A stretch of DNA of 33,409 bases from Mucilaginibacter arboris (lineage in GTDB: Bacteria; Bacteroidota; Bacteroidia; Sphingobacteriales; Sphingobacteriaceae). Positions within the stretch are counted from its first letter, which is position 1. The number at the start of each line of letters is the position of its first letter. The position numbers were made by a program, and so were the translations under genes. Shown piece after piece: positions 17,197 to 25,278 of the stretch. Location of the stretch: the NCBI RefSeq assembly GCF_009754915.1, contig NZ_WPIK01000024.1:1-33409 (forward strand). Reading direction: 5' to 3'. The notes under the pieces were generated by a model. The model was not told where the DNA came from. It saw only the letters and a list, made by a program, of their open reading frames with translations, and did no database searches.

Positions 17197-17350
17197 TTTA
17201 TAAAAAATTAGAGTTTTTTTAATCTGTTTATAGTAATCAGACTATAACAAAAGGTAAAAGTTTATTCCGTTTTAATTATTTGTTTGAGAGGGTACAAGCA
17301 GTTTTAAGCCTTCTTCTAAAGCAATTTATAATTTACGGTTTTTAAATTTT

Positions 17351-17382
17351 GATGCAGTTTTTATGCCGATAAAAGAAGTATC
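17351..17382. repeat. Hybrid palindrome of two short-repeat half-sites
   Basis: The left arm GATGCAGTTTTTAT pairs with ATAAAAGAAGTATC around GCCG. The left arm is of the GTTTTTA subtype (one mismatch) and the right of the AAAAGAAG subtype, so the arms belong to different subtypes. Confidence 0.75.
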
Positions 17383-17513
17383 ACAAAGAATTTTGAAAAA
17401 AAAGTAAGTTTTTGTGCGCATTATCTCTTCTTTTTTCTGCTGAAATGTTTGTAACCATAAAGTTATACGTCAAACACTCCTTTAAAGAAGATACTTTAAC
17501 CTAAACTTTATAA

Positions 17514-17536
17514 TTTTAGCAGCATAAAAACAGTAT
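17514..17536 (-). repeat. Short dispersed repeat just before a start codon
   Basis: Exact core TAAAAACAGTAT at 17525-17536 preceded by TTTTAGCAGCA. Two bases separate it from the ATG of the metalloprotease, so it occupies the ribosome-binding region. Confidence 0.75.
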
Positions 17537-17538
17537 CT

Positions 17539-20115
17539 ATGAAAAAAATATTTACCAGTGCATTATTGGTAGTAGGATGTGCAGCAATGCTCTCTGCACA
17601 AACCCGTCCGGCAGATTCTGTCCGGCGGACAGCCTTTCCTACAGGCTTTGCCGGTAACGTAACCCGTACCCAGCCTAAACCTTACAAAACGGTGATTACT
17701 GATAAAGCAATTACGCGCAGAGGATTATTTAAAACACACAAAGTAGATGACAAATATTACTTTGAAATTGGCGACAGTTTATTAAACCGCGAAATTCTGG
17801 TAGTAAGCCGGATTTCAAGAGCGGGAGCAGAAGTTCGTGAAGCAGGAGGTTATGCCGGCGATCAGATTGGCAGCAGTGTGATCCGCTTTGAAAAAGGGCC
17901 AAGCAACCGTATTTTTATGCGGAAGATTTCTTACAGAACATATAGTCCGGATAGTACAAAAGCGATGTACCAGGCTGTTCAAAGGTCTAACATACAAGCA
18001 ATTGCAGCAGCATTTAACGTTGCGGCCTATTCGCCAGATGCTAAAGGAAGTGTTATTGATGTAACAGATTACATCAACAGCGATAACGATGTTTTTTTCT
18101 TTAGCTCTCCTATGGCCAAGCAACGTTTCCGTTTAGGAGGCCTGCTGGCAGACAGAAGTTATATTGAAAACATCAGAAGTTTTTCAAATAACATCGAAAT
18201 TAGCACCGTTAAAACTTATAGTTTAGCGGCAGCACCTTCTCCTTTTGGGAGGGCTACTACGCCTACACCAGTTTTGGGTGGCGCGGCAAATGCTGGTTCA
18301 GGTTCTGAAACGGTTGAATTGAACACTTCTTTGCTGGTTTTGCCAAAAGTGCCAATGCAAGCACGTTATTTCGATCCGCGTGTAGGTTACTTTACAACCG
18401 GTTACACCGATTTTGATATAAATCCTCAGGGAATTAAAGAAATACAGTTGATTGCCCGCTGGAGATTGGAGCCAAAACCACAGGACATGGCCAGGTACAA
18501 ACGCGGCGAACTGGTGGAACCGAAAAAGCAGATTGTTTATTATATTGATCCGGCTACGCCAAAAAAATGGCAGCCTTATTTAATAGCCGGTGTTAACGAC
18601 TGGCAAAAAGCGTTTGAAAAAGCAGGTTTTAAAAATGCCATTGTTGCTAAAATAGCACCTACTTCTAAACAGGATTCTACCTGGAGTTTGGATGATGCCA
18701 ACCACTCCGTAATTGTTTACAAACCTTCTGAAACCGAGAATGCAAGCGGCCCGCATATTTCTGATCGAAGAAGTGGCGAGATTTTAGAAACGCATATCAA
18801 CTGGTTTCATAACGTGCAGAAATTAGTGCACGACTGGTACATGATCCAGGCGGCAGCAATCGATCCAAGAGCACGTAAAATGGTTTTTAGTGATGAACTG
18901 ATGGGCGATTTGATCCGTTTTGTTTCTTCGCATGAAGTAGGGCACACTTTAGGTTTGCGCCATAATTTCGGTTCAAGTTCTACTGTTCCGACAGAAATGT
19001 TACGTAACAAGGCTTTTGTGGAGGCAAACGGACATACGCCTTCTATTATGGATTATGCACGTTTTAATTACGTTGCACAACCTGAAGATAATATTAAACC
19101 GTCCGGCATCTACCCAAGGATCGGCGATTATGATAAATGGGCAATTGAATGGGGTTATAGGTTACGGCCTGAATTTAAAAGCCCGGCAGCAGAGGTTTCC
19201 GCACTAAATAAAGTAACTGTTGAACGTTTAAAAGATAGAAGGTTGTTTTTCGGAACAGAATCAAATTCCGATGATCCGCATTCTCAAAGTGAGGATTTAA
19301 GCGATAATGCTATGAAAGCAAGCACTTACGGAATTAAAAACCTGCAACGCATCATTGTAAATTTACCGGAATGGACCAGCGAGAAAAACGAAGGTTACGA
19401 TAACCTGGAAAACATGTACAACCAGTTAACTGCACAGTTTGGGCGTTACATGGGCCACGTAAGCAAAAACATCGGTGGAATTTATGAAGACCCGAAAACT
19501 GTTGAACAAACCGGTGCTGTTTATACTTATGTTCCTGCTGCTACCCAAAAAGAAGCCATGCTGTTTTTAGACCAGCAATTATTTACCACACCAATGTGGA
19601 TGCTGGGCGAAAAGATTTTGAGCGATATTGGCCAGAGCCCGGTACAGGTGGTTTACAAATTACAGAACACTGTTTTAGACCGTGTTGTTACCAATCACAA
19701 CTTGTATAAACTTATTTCCGGCGAAGCAGCAAACGGAAACAGTGCTTACAAAATCACTGATTTTTTTGCTGATATGCAGAACATGATTTTTAAAGAAGTA
19801 AAAGCTAACCAGCCAATTGATGTTTATCGTCGTAACCTGCAAAAAATGTATGTAGCTAAACTGATTGAACTGGTTAAACCAACACCTGCGCCAACAGCAA
19901 GTCCATTTGCACAGGCGGGCAGTGGCAGAAGAGAAGGTAATGTGCCTGATCCGGAAAAAGAAGATACCGATGTAATGTCTGTGGCCAAAGCACAATTACG
20001 TAGCATTGATACCATGATCAAAACAGCTTTGCCAGGTACTTCGGATAGTTTAAGCAACTACCATTTACAGGATTTAAGCGACCGGATTACCGTTGCCCTC
20101 AATCCAAGAAGTTAG
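17539..20115 (+). CDS. Secreted zinc-dependent metalloprotease (DUF5117/DUF5118 type)
   Basis: 858 residues with signal peptide MKKIFTSALLVVGCAAMLSA. The zinc site is HEVGHTLGLRH: His465, Glu466, His469 and His475, the extended HExxHxxGxxH of metzincins. The N-terminal region around KTHKVDDKYYFEIGDSLLNREILVVSRISR and the middle part fit the DUF5118 and DUF5117 domains common in secreted Bacteroidota proteases of this size. It probably acts in the periplasm or outside the cell; the substrate is unknown. No C-terminal type IX secretion domain is visible. The gene stands alone with a strong terminator after it. Confidence 0.93.
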   Translation: MKKIFTSALLVVGCAAMLSAQTRPADSVRRTAFPTGFAGNVTRTQPKPYKTVITDKAITRRGLFKTHKVDDKYYFEIGDSLLNREILVVSRISRAGAEVREAGGYAGDQIGSSVIRFEKGPSNRIFMRKISYRTYSPDSTKAMYQAVQRSNIQAIAAAFNVAAYSPDAKGSVIDVTDYINSDNDVFFFSSPMAKQRFRLGGLLADRSYIENIRSFSNNIEISTVKTYSLAAAPSPFGRATTPTPVLGGAANAGSGSETVELNTSLLVLPKVPMQARYFDPRVGYFTTGYTDFDINPQGIKEIQLIARWRLEPKPQDMARYKRGELVEPKKQIVYYIDPATPKKWQPYLIAGVNDWQKAFEKAGFKNAIVAKIAPTSKQDSTWSLDDANHSVIVYKPSETENASGPHISDRRSGEILETHINWFHNVQKLVHDWYMIQAAAIDPRARKMVFSDELMGDLIRFVSSHEVGHTLGLRHNFGSSSTVPTEMLRNKAFVEANGHTPSIMDYARFNYVAQPEDNIKPSGIYPRIGDYDKWAIEWGYRLRPEFKSPAAEVSALNKVTVERLKDRRLFFGTESNSDDPHSQSEDLSDNAMKASTYGIKNLQRIIVNLPEWTSEKNEGYDNLENMYNQLTAQFGRYMGHVSKNIGGIYEDPKTVEQTGAVYTYVPAATQKEAMLFLDQQLFTTPMWMLGEKILSDIGQSPVQVVYKLQNTVLDRVVTNHNLYKLISGEAANGNSAYKITDFFADMQNMIFKEVKANQPIDVYRRNLQKMYVAKLIELVKPTPAPTASPFAQAGSGRREGNVPDPEKEDTDVMSVAKAQLRSIDTMIKTALPGTSDSLSNYHLQDLSDRITVALNPRS

Positions 20116-20148
20116 TTGTAGCAGTAGTCAACATATAACAAATATTTC

Positions 20149-20182
20149 AAGAGCAGTCCAGCAACGGCCTGCTCTTTTTTTT
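20149..20182 (+). terminator. Intrinsic terminator of the metalloprotease gene
   Basis: AAGAGCAG at 20149-20156 pairs with CTGCTCTT at 20169-20176, followed by a run of T. The stem is about 33 bp beyond the stop codon. Confidence 0.85.
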
Positions 20183-20198
20183 GCCATAAAAACAGCAT
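20178..20198 (-). repeat. Short dispersed repeat upstream of mgtE
   Basis: Exact core TAAAAACAGCAT at 20187-20198. Its T tract is the T-run of the preceding terminator, so the two features are fused. Confidence 0.7.
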
Positions 20199-20235
20199 TG
20201 GCAGCAGTTTATCCGTATAAACCGGAACATAGAAC

Positions 20236-20243
20236 TACCTTTG
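20236..20243 (+). promoter_or_regulatory. Candidate -7 box for mgtE
   Basis: TACCTTTG is a full match to TAnnTTTG and lies 23 bp before the ATG. A convincing -33 element is not evident. Confidence 0.45.
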
Positions 20244-20266
20244 CGCCAAATCCGTAACTTAGTCCG

Positions 20267-21613
20267 ATGCCATCTTACGAAATAGATAAAAACGATTTAC
20301 TGCTGATTCGGCAGGCGCTGGAGGAAGATGATGCTGCCTTAGTAGCTGCTTTAAAAGATTATCATGCTTCTGAAATTGCCGATCTTTGCGGAAAAGTTTC
20401 TCCCGAAGCCCGCGAACGGATTGTAAACGTATTGCCAAGCGATGTGGCTTCGGAAGTGCTGGCCGAAATGGACGAGGAGCACCACCCCGAAGAAATCCTT
20501 TTCAATCTTCATCCCGAAAAACGTTCGGAAATTGTGGAAGAGCTGGATTACGATGATGCAACCGACCTGATCTCGCAAATGGACGAGGAAGACCAGCAGG
20601 AAATACTGGAGCACCTGGATGAAGAAGATGCTTCTAATATCCGGAACCTGCTGAGTTACGAGGAAGATACGGCCGGTGGTTTGATGAATACCGAAATTAT
20701 TAAGGTGAACATCAACCTGACCAAGAAAGAAGCTTTAGACGAGATTATCCGCCAGTCCGAAGAAATGGAGGATTTTTACATTTACGTGGTTGATGATGCA
20801 GATATATTGCAAGGTTTTTTATCGGTAAAAGAAGTATTGAAATCGCGAATGGATGTGCATGTGGTGGATATGGTAAGCCGGGATTTTGTATATGTAAAAG
20901 CCGAAATGGACCAGGAAGAAGTGGCACGTGTTTTCTCGCAATATAACCTCACCAGCATTCCTGTTGTGGATGATGAAATGAAATTATTGGGAAGGATTAC
21001 GGTAGATGATATCATCGATGTATTGCAGGAAGAAAGTACCGAAGATATTTTAAAAATTGCCGGTGTTTCGCAGGATGAAGAACTTGGCGGAACCTGGCAG
21101 GACGCGATTAAAAGCCGTTTGCCCTGGCTAATTATTAATCTGGGAACCGCTTTTCTGGCTGCTGCCGTAATCCGCAGTTTTGATGCTACGGTTTCCAAGC
21201 TCGTTATCCTTTCTTCTTACATGACGATTATTGCCGGAATGGGCGGAAATGCTGCTACACAAGCACTTGCGGTAACCGTGAGGCGGATTTCGTTGATAAA
21301 TTTAAGCGACCGTCAGGCTTATGTTACTGTTTTTAAAGAGTTTTTGGTAGGATTTGTCAATGGCGCAGCTAACGGTTTGATTGTTTTGGCAATTGCTGTT
21401 TTTTATGATCATAATCCCAAATTAGGCTTAGTTTTGTTTTTATCGATGACTGGTAATTTGCTGATTGCCGGACTGGCTGGTTCTTCTATTCCTTTGATTT
21501 TAAAAAGGGTTGGGATTGATCCGGCGGTGGCTTCCTCCATCATCATCACCACTTTTACAGATTGTTTTGGCTTTTTGCTGATCCTAGGGCTGGCTTCAAA
21601 ATTATTGCTTTAA
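20267..21613 (+). CDS. mgtE: MgtE magnesium transporter
   Basis: 448 residues with the standard three-part layout. The N-terminal helical superfamily domain (about 1-130) is strongly acidic. The next segment holds two CBS domains (about 135-255), including the turn IYVVDDADILQGFLSVKEVL. Together they act as a Mg2+ sensor that closes the pore when internal Mg2+ is high. The C-terminal pore domain has about five membrane helices with the conserved GMGGNAATQALAVTVRRISL. It imports Mg2+, and often Co2+, across the inner membrane. The gene is monocistronic by spacing. A repeat-like core at 20826-20837 falls in frame (VKEVL) within the first CBS domain. Confidence 0.96.
   Translation: MPSYEIDKNDLLLIRQALEEDDAALVAALKDYHASEIADLCGKVSPEARERIVNVLPSDVASEVLAEMDEEHHPEEILFNLHPEKRSEIVEELDYDDATDLISQMDEEDQQEILEHLDEEDASNIRNLLSYEEDTAGGLMNTEIIKVNINLTKKEALDEIIRQSEEMEDFYIYVVDDADILQGFLSVKEVLKSRMDVHVVDMVSRDFVYVKAEMDQEEVARVFSQYNLTSIPVVDDEMKLLGRITVDDIIDVLQEESTEDILKIAGVSQDEELGGTWQDAIKSRLPWLIINLGTAFLAAAVIRSFDATVSKLVILSSYMTIIAGMGGNAATQALAVTVRRISLINLSDRQAYVTVFKEFLVGFVNGAANGLIVLAIAVFYDHNPKLGLVLFLSMTGNLLIAGLAGSSIPLILKRVGIDPAVASSIIITTFTDCFGFLLILGLASKLLL
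20813..20837 (-). repeat. In-frame repeat-like match within mgtE
   Basis: Exact core TAAAAGAAGTAT at 20826-20837, preceded by a T6 tract and ATCGG. It encodes FLSVKEVL, a normal CBS-domain sequence, so convergence by codon choice is possible. Confidence 0.35.
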
Positions 21614-21630
21614 TTATCAGGCAAAAACAT

Positions 21631-21654
21631 ATTTTTAGCCGATAAAAGAAGCAT
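21631..21654 (-). repeat. Short dispersed repeat after mgtE
   Basis: Exact core TAAAAGAAGCAT at 21643-21654 preceded by ATTTTTAGCCGA, a full-length copy. It lies 18 bp beyond the mgtE stop codon. Confidence 0.78.
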
Positions 21655-21695
21655 CTGTCTAAAAAAAAATCTATAAATTACAGCAAGCATTTATC

Positions 21696-21703
21696 TAAAT
21701 TTG
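21696..21703 (+). promoter_or_regulatory. Candidate -7 box for bioB
   Basis: TAAATTTG matches TAnnTTTG and lies 36 bp upstream of the ATG. If used, transcription would start at or inside the adjacent short repeat, placing the repeat in the mRNA leader. Confidence 0.45.
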
Positions 21704-21707
21704 CCAC

Positions 21708-21731
21708 ATACTGTTTTTATCACCTAAAAAT
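21708..21731 (+). repeat. Short dispersed repeat in the bioB leader
   Basis: Exact core ATACTGTTTTTA followed by TCAC and CTAAAAAT. It occupies the region from just after the candidate -7 box to 8 bp before the bioB ATG. Confidence 0.78.
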
Positions 21732-21739
21732 TAGATTAC

Positions 21740-22750
21740 ATGACTGAGATCAGAAATAACTGGACGAAAGAAGAAATTGCAGAAATATACCATACGCCGC
21801 TGCTCGATTTAATTTATCGCGCAGCAACCATACACCGCGAAAATAAGGATTATGCTGAAGTCCAGATCAGTTCGCTGATCTCCATTAAAACTGGTGGATG
21901 CCCGGAAGATTGTGCTTATTGTCCGCAAGCTGCCCGTTATAATACTGGCGTCGATGTTCATGCCATCATGCCAAAAGAAGAAGTAATTGCCGCTGCCGAA
22001 AAGGCAAAAGCTGGCGGTGCTTCCCGTTTGTGTATGGGTGCAGCATGGCGCGAAGTGCGCGATAACCGCGACTTTGAAAAGGTAATTGATATGGTAAAAG
22101 CAGTAAACGCCTTAGATATGGAAGTTTGCTGCACATTAGGTATGCTAAACGAAGCACAGGCACAACGTTTGGCAGATGCCGGTTTGTATGCTTACAATCA
22201 TAATTTAGATACTTCGGAAGATGATTACAAGCGTATCATTACTACACGTACTTATGATGACCGTTTACAAACGTTATCAAATGTTCGCAAAGCTAAAATT
22301 TCGGTTTGCAGCGGCGGGATAATTGGTTTAGGTGAAACGGTTGAAGACCGGATTTCGATGCTTAAAACTTTATCCAATATGCCTCAACATCCGGAATCTG
22401 TTCCGATCAATGCCTTGGTGCCGGTAAAAGGAACGCCGTTGGCAGATCAGCCTAGGGTTTCGGTTTGGGATATGGTGCGGATGATTGCCACTACCAGGAT
22501 TATTATGCCAAAAACAGTAGTCCGACTTTCTGCCGGAAGAACTGAAATGAGCACTGTAGAACAAGCTTTGTGTTTTATGGCTGGCGCCAATTCTTTGTTT
22601 GCAGGAGAAAAACTGCTGACTACGCCAAACCCGTCTTTTGATACCGATATGGCTATGTTTGAATTGCTTGGTTTAACGCCAAGAAAAGCCTTTAAAAACG
22701 GCAGGCCGCAGCAACAAACGGAAATTTTGGAAACAGAAACTTCATTATAA
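21740..22750 (+). CDS. bioB: Biotin synthase
   Basis: A 336-residue radical-SAM enzyme that inserts sulfur into dethiobiotin, the last step of biotin synthesis. The [4Fe-4S] cluster cysteines are Cys54, Cys58 and Cys61 in GGCPEDCAYCPQA. Other family marks follow: CCTLGMLN, YNHNLDTSEDDYKRIITTRTYDDRLQTL and the late SAGRTEMS containing the arginine that helps bind the second cluster. The length is normal. No other biotin gene is adjacent, so the pathway genes are scattered or incomplete near this locus. A strong terminator follows directly. Confidence 0.97.
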   Translation: MTEIRNNWTKEEIAEIYHTPLLDLIYRAATIHRENKDYAEVQISSLISIKTGGCPEDCAYCPQAARYNTGVDVHAIMPKEEVIAAAEKAKAGGASRLCMGAAWREVRDNRDFEKVIDMVKAVNALDMEVCCTLGMLNEAQAQRLADAGLYAYNHNLDTSEDDYKRIITTRTYDDRLQTLSNVRKAKISVCSGGIIGLGETVEDRISMLKTLSNMPQHPESVPINALVPVKGTPLADQPRVSVWDMVRMIATTRIIMPKTVVRLSAGRTEMSTVEQALCFMAGANSLFAGEKLLTTPNPSFDTDMAMFELLGLTPRKAFKNGRPQQQTEILETETSL

Positions 22751-22753
22751 AAT

Positions 22754-22781
22754 AAAAGGACTGCTTCGGTAGTCCTTTTTT
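22754..22781 (+). terminator. Intrinsic terminator of bioB
   Basis: AAAAGGACT pairs with AGTCCTTTT around GCTTCGGT, which closes as a stable UUCG tetraloop, followed by more T. It begins three bases after the stop codon. Confidence 0.9.
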
Positions 22782-22801
22782 GCTTTTATGGCGTTTTGCT
22801 A

Positions 22802-22885
22802 TCATTTCGACTGTAAGGAGAAATCTTCTTCAACGCAATCATCTTACTTCTTCGATGAAGATCTCTCCTTACAGTCGTGATGGCA
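22802..22885. repeat. REP-like hairpin between bioB and the helicase-like gene
   Basis: CGACTGTAAGGAGAAATCTTC on the left pairs with GAAGATCTCTCCTTACAGTCG on the right with one mismatch. The outer TCATTT faces GTGATGGCA less well. It shares the GGAGAAATCTTCTT core with the element at 5781, but here it lies between two genes on the same strand. Confidence 0.8.
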
Positions 22886-22919
22886 AAATGCCTATTCTAT
22901 CTTCCTCAACCTTAAACCG

Positions 22920-22927
22920 TATCTTCG
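22920..22927 (+). promoter_or_regulatory. Candidate -7 box for the helicase-like gene
   Basis: TATCTTCG preceded by G and followed by C, the same decamer as upstream of guaA. It lies 28 bp upstream of the ATG. Confidence 0.35.
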
Positions 22928-22955
22928 CAATTATTATTCTAATTCCAAATTATTC

Positions 22956-24257
22956 ATGTGGGCAGATAAATTAAAGCTCAGTAAACAACTGGTCCGAACG
23001 GTAACCGAAGCAGGTTTCAACAATCCCAAAGAAGTTCAGCTTAAAACATTAGCGAGAATTGCAGGCGGACAAGACCTGCTTGTTGCGGGCCCGGAAGGTT
23101 GCGGCAAAACCACAACTTATGTACTGGCAGTTCTAAACCGCATTAAACAAGGTTTTGGCGATGCGCCGCGCGTTTTGATTCTGGTAGAGAACAAAGAAAA
23201 AGTAGAAGCTGTATCAGGGCAGTTCAAGCTGTTTAATAAAAATAAATCGTTACAAATTGTTGGTTTATATCCCGCTCCTGGAATAGAAGCGCAAATGGAT
23301 GCTTTGGCAGATGGATCTGATGTTGTTGTAGCCACGCCAGACCGTGCACGCGCCATCTACTTAAAATTAGGTTTAAACCTGAATAAAGTTGAATTACTGA
23401 TTGTAGATGATGCCGACCTGATTATTAAACAAGGCATGCAACTGCCCGTAGCCGAACTGGCAAACAGTATAGCTAAAGCGCAGCACCTGGTTTTTACGGA
23501 AGTGGTCCATGATAAATTGTGGAAAATGATCGACCCGTTTATGAAACTGCCTGCTACAGTAGAAGTGGAGGAGTTAAGTGAAACAGATTTAGTTACGTAT
23601 GAGCAATTGCTCTACCAGGTTCCAAACTTTCGTACCAAACTCAATTTACTGTATTTGTTTTTGGCAGATGCAGAATTGTTTACCAAAGCCATCGTATTTG
23701 CCAATACTGTTTTTACGGCAGAAAAATTGTATAAAAGTTTACAGCAAAGGTTAAAGCACGAAGTTGCTTTGTTTAACCCTGAATTTTTTGATGTAACGGG
23801 TTTTAAGGATTTATTTGAGTTTAAAGCGTCAACTTCTGCAAGGATACTGATTGTGGCAAATGAAAACAGCGGGCTCACAGATGTGCTGGACATTCCGTTC
23901 ATCCTGCATTTCGAGCTTCCTTTAGAGCAGGAAATATTTATTAAACGCGTTACCAATCCTTCTCCGCAGGAAAAAAACGAAACCTTAGCCATTACTTTTG
24001 CAACGGATTTGGAACTGAATGCTGTTAAAAAAATTGAACAAGCCATCGGACAAAAAATTCCGGTAGCTGCTTTGCCGGACGATTTACACATCGAGAAAGA
24101 ACAAAAACCGGAAACGGAAGAGAAAAAAGCGGTTAAAGTTAAAAATCCAGATCCGGAGCCTGGTACTGCTTTTCACGAAAAGAAAGCAAGCAACGCTAAA
24201 ACTTACAATTTCAGTTCGGGCGAAAAGGCTAAAATGAACAATAAACGGAAACATTAA
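22956..24257 (+). CDS. Degenerate DEAD-box helicase-like protein
   Basis: 433 residues with the two RecA-like domains of DEAD-box RNA helicases. The Q-motif region (VQLKTL) and a good Walker A (GPEGCGKTT, Lys51) are present. Motif Ib reads ATPDR. Motif II is DDAD at 151-154 rather than DEAD. Motif III, normally SAT, reads TEV. Motif V is poorly kept (VANENSGLTDVLDIPFILHFELP). Motif VI, normally HRxGRxGR with the arginine fingers, reads IKRVTNPSPQE. ATP may still bind, but normal unwinding is doubtful. The basic tail ending in KAKMNNKRKH looks like the RNA-binding tail of RhlE-type proteins in Bacteroidota. The reading frame is intact and its length normal, so it is a divergent but probably functional paralogue, not a fresh pseudogene. 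Confidence 0.85.
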   Translation: MWADKLKLSKQLVRTVTEAGFNNPKEVQLKTLARIAGGQDLLVAGPEGCGKTTTYVLAVLNRIKQGFGDAPRVLILVENKEKVEAVSGQFKLFNKNKSLQIVGLYPAPGIEAQMDALADGSDVVVATPDRARAIYLKLGLNLNKVELLIVDDADLIIKQGMQLPVAELANSIAKAQHLVFTEVVHDKLWKMIDPFMKLPATVEVEELSETDLVTYEQLLYQVPNFRTKLNLLYLFLADAELFTKAIVFANTVFTAEKLYKSLQQRLKHEVALFNPEFFDVTGFKDLFEFKASTSARILIVANENSGLTDVLDIPFILHFELPLEQEIFIKRVTNPSPQEKNETLAITFATDLELNAVKKIEQAIGQKIPVAALPDDLHIEKEQKPETEEKKAVKVKNPDPEPGTAFHEKKASNAKTYNFSSGEKAKMNNKRKH

Positions 24258-24321
24258 GTTTAAAATTAATTTATTGATCCTGAACATCCGGAGAAAAATC
24301 CAGGAATAATTTTGTAAAAAC

Positions 24322-24355
24322 CAATGCTTCTTTTATCGGCATAAAAGAAGCATTG
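24322..24355. repeat. Perfect palindrome of two short-repeat half-sites
   Basis: CAATGCTTCTTTTAT pairs without mismatch with ATAAAAGAAGCATTG around a CGGC loop. It lies between the convergent helicase-like and VF530 genes. It is the only fully symmetric copy in the window and could fold as a hairpin on either strand. Confidence 0.9.
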
Positions 24356-24364
24356 AATTAATTC

Positions 24365-24592
24365 TTAACTTTTTTCTGCAAAGTATTGCACATATAAATC
24401 TTCCACTTTTTTTCTGGCCCAGGGCGTTTTCCGCAAAAAGGTAAGGCTTGATTTAATGCTTGGGTTATCTGTAAAACAATTGATGCGGATGCGCTGTCCA
24501 AGTTCTTCCCAACCAAAATAATCAACCAGTTCTTTCACAATAGTTTCTAAAGTTTTACCATGAAGTGGATTGTTAGCTTGTGGATGTGTCAT
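24365..24592 (-). CDS. VF530 family (DUF2132) protein
   Basis: 75 residues, cytoplasmic. Almost the whole protein follows what I know of the VF530 family: [26 protein letters not shown], then [25 protein letters not shown]. The family is described as small, helical and DNA-binding; its cellular role is not known. It has its own promoter candidate and is transcribed towards the helicase-like gene. The ATG at 24592 is the only sensible start. Confidence 0.93.
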   Translation of the reverse strand: MTHPQANNPLHGKTLETIVKELVDYFGWEELGQRIRINCFTDNPSIKSSLTFLRKTPWARKKVEDLYVQYFAEKS

Positions 24593-24597
24593 ACAAA

Positions 24598-24605
24598 CAA
24601 ATGTA
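24598..24605 (-). promoter_or_regulatory. Candidate -7 box for the VF530 gene
   Basis: On the minus strand the octamer reads TACATTTG, a full match to TAnnTTTG. It is only 5 bp upstream of the ATG, which would give a very short or leaderless mRNA. Confidence 0.4.
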
Positions 24606-24679
24606 GAAATTTAGTTTAAAAGGCATTTTTGGCCCTGCCGGGGATAAAACAATTTTAAGCCAAAATAACTTTATCGGTT

Positions 24680-25189
24680 ATGAAAACAGGAACAGCATTA
24701 ATTGGAGGACTGGCAGGTGCAGTAACACTCAACCTTATTCACGAAGCTTACCGGCAGATAGATAAAGACGCACCGCATATCCATATAATCGGGGAAGAAG
24801 CTTTAGTAAAAGTGCTAAAAGAAGCCAAACTGCCCAAACCTCATACCCAAAAGCAACTGTATTTGTGGACGCTTACCGGCGATGTGATCAGCAATGCCTT
24901 GTACTATAGTTTAATTGGCGCAGGAAAAAGAAAAAATTTATTAAAGCGCGGTTTGGCTTTTGGTTTAGCTGCCGGGCTTGGTGCTGTTTTTATGCCATCA
25001 AAAATGAGTTTAGCTGATGCACCCAGCGCGCGTACCACAGAAACAAAATTGTTAACCGTATTGTGGTACACTTTAGGTGGATTGGCTGCCGCCAGTGTTA
25101 TTAAGGTTTTGAGGAAGAAAAAAAGTTATGCTATAAAAAGTGTTTTTCACGCCAAGCCGGATTTGTATAAGCATACGGCCCAATTGTAA
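24680..25189 (+). CDS. Hypothetical membrane-associated protein
   Basis: 169 residues, function not recognised. An N-terminal hydrophobic segment (TALIGGLAGAVTLNLIHEAY) is followed by a polar stretch with HIHIIGEEALVKVLKEA. A second hydrophobic segment (LAFGLAAGLGAVFMP) and a third (LLTVLWYTLGGLAAASVIKVL) lead to a basic C-terminus. It resembles a common Bacteroidota hypothetical protein whose name I cannot recall. It is probably in the inner membrane. TAACTTTA lies just upstream of the ATG as a weak -7 candidate. The last base of its TAA stop is the first base of a short-repeat copy. Confidence 0.8.
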   Translation: MKTGTALIGGLAGAVTLNLIHEAYRQIDKDAPHIHIIGEEALVKVLKEAKLPKPHTQKQLYLWTLTGDVISNALYYSLIGAGKRKNLLKRGLAFGLAAGLGAVFMPSKMSLADAPSARTTETKLLTVLWYTLGGLAAASVIKVLRKKKSYAIKSVFHAKPDLYKHTAQL

Positions 25190-25214
25190 TACTTCTTTTA
25201 TCAAACAAAAATTA
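25189..25214 (+). repeat. Short dispersed repeat touching a stop codon
   Basis: Exact core ATACTTCTTTTA beginning at the last base of the upstream stop codon, followed by TCAAACAAAAATTA. It lies at the convergent junction with the DAC-like gene. Confidence 0.75.
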
Positions 25215-25278
25215 GGATAGTTATAATAGACCTAAATTGATCTTGTAATTAAATTACAAAGAGCATATAAAAATAACG

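Larger units (their letters stand above)
17197..17538. other. Divergent intergenic region
   Basis: A 342-bp AT-rich gap between the secreted protein (minus) and the metalloprotease (plus). It holds an imperfect palindrome made of two short-repeat half-sites (17351-17382) and another single copy that stops two bases before the protease ATG. No coding frame is evident. Confidence 0.6.
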
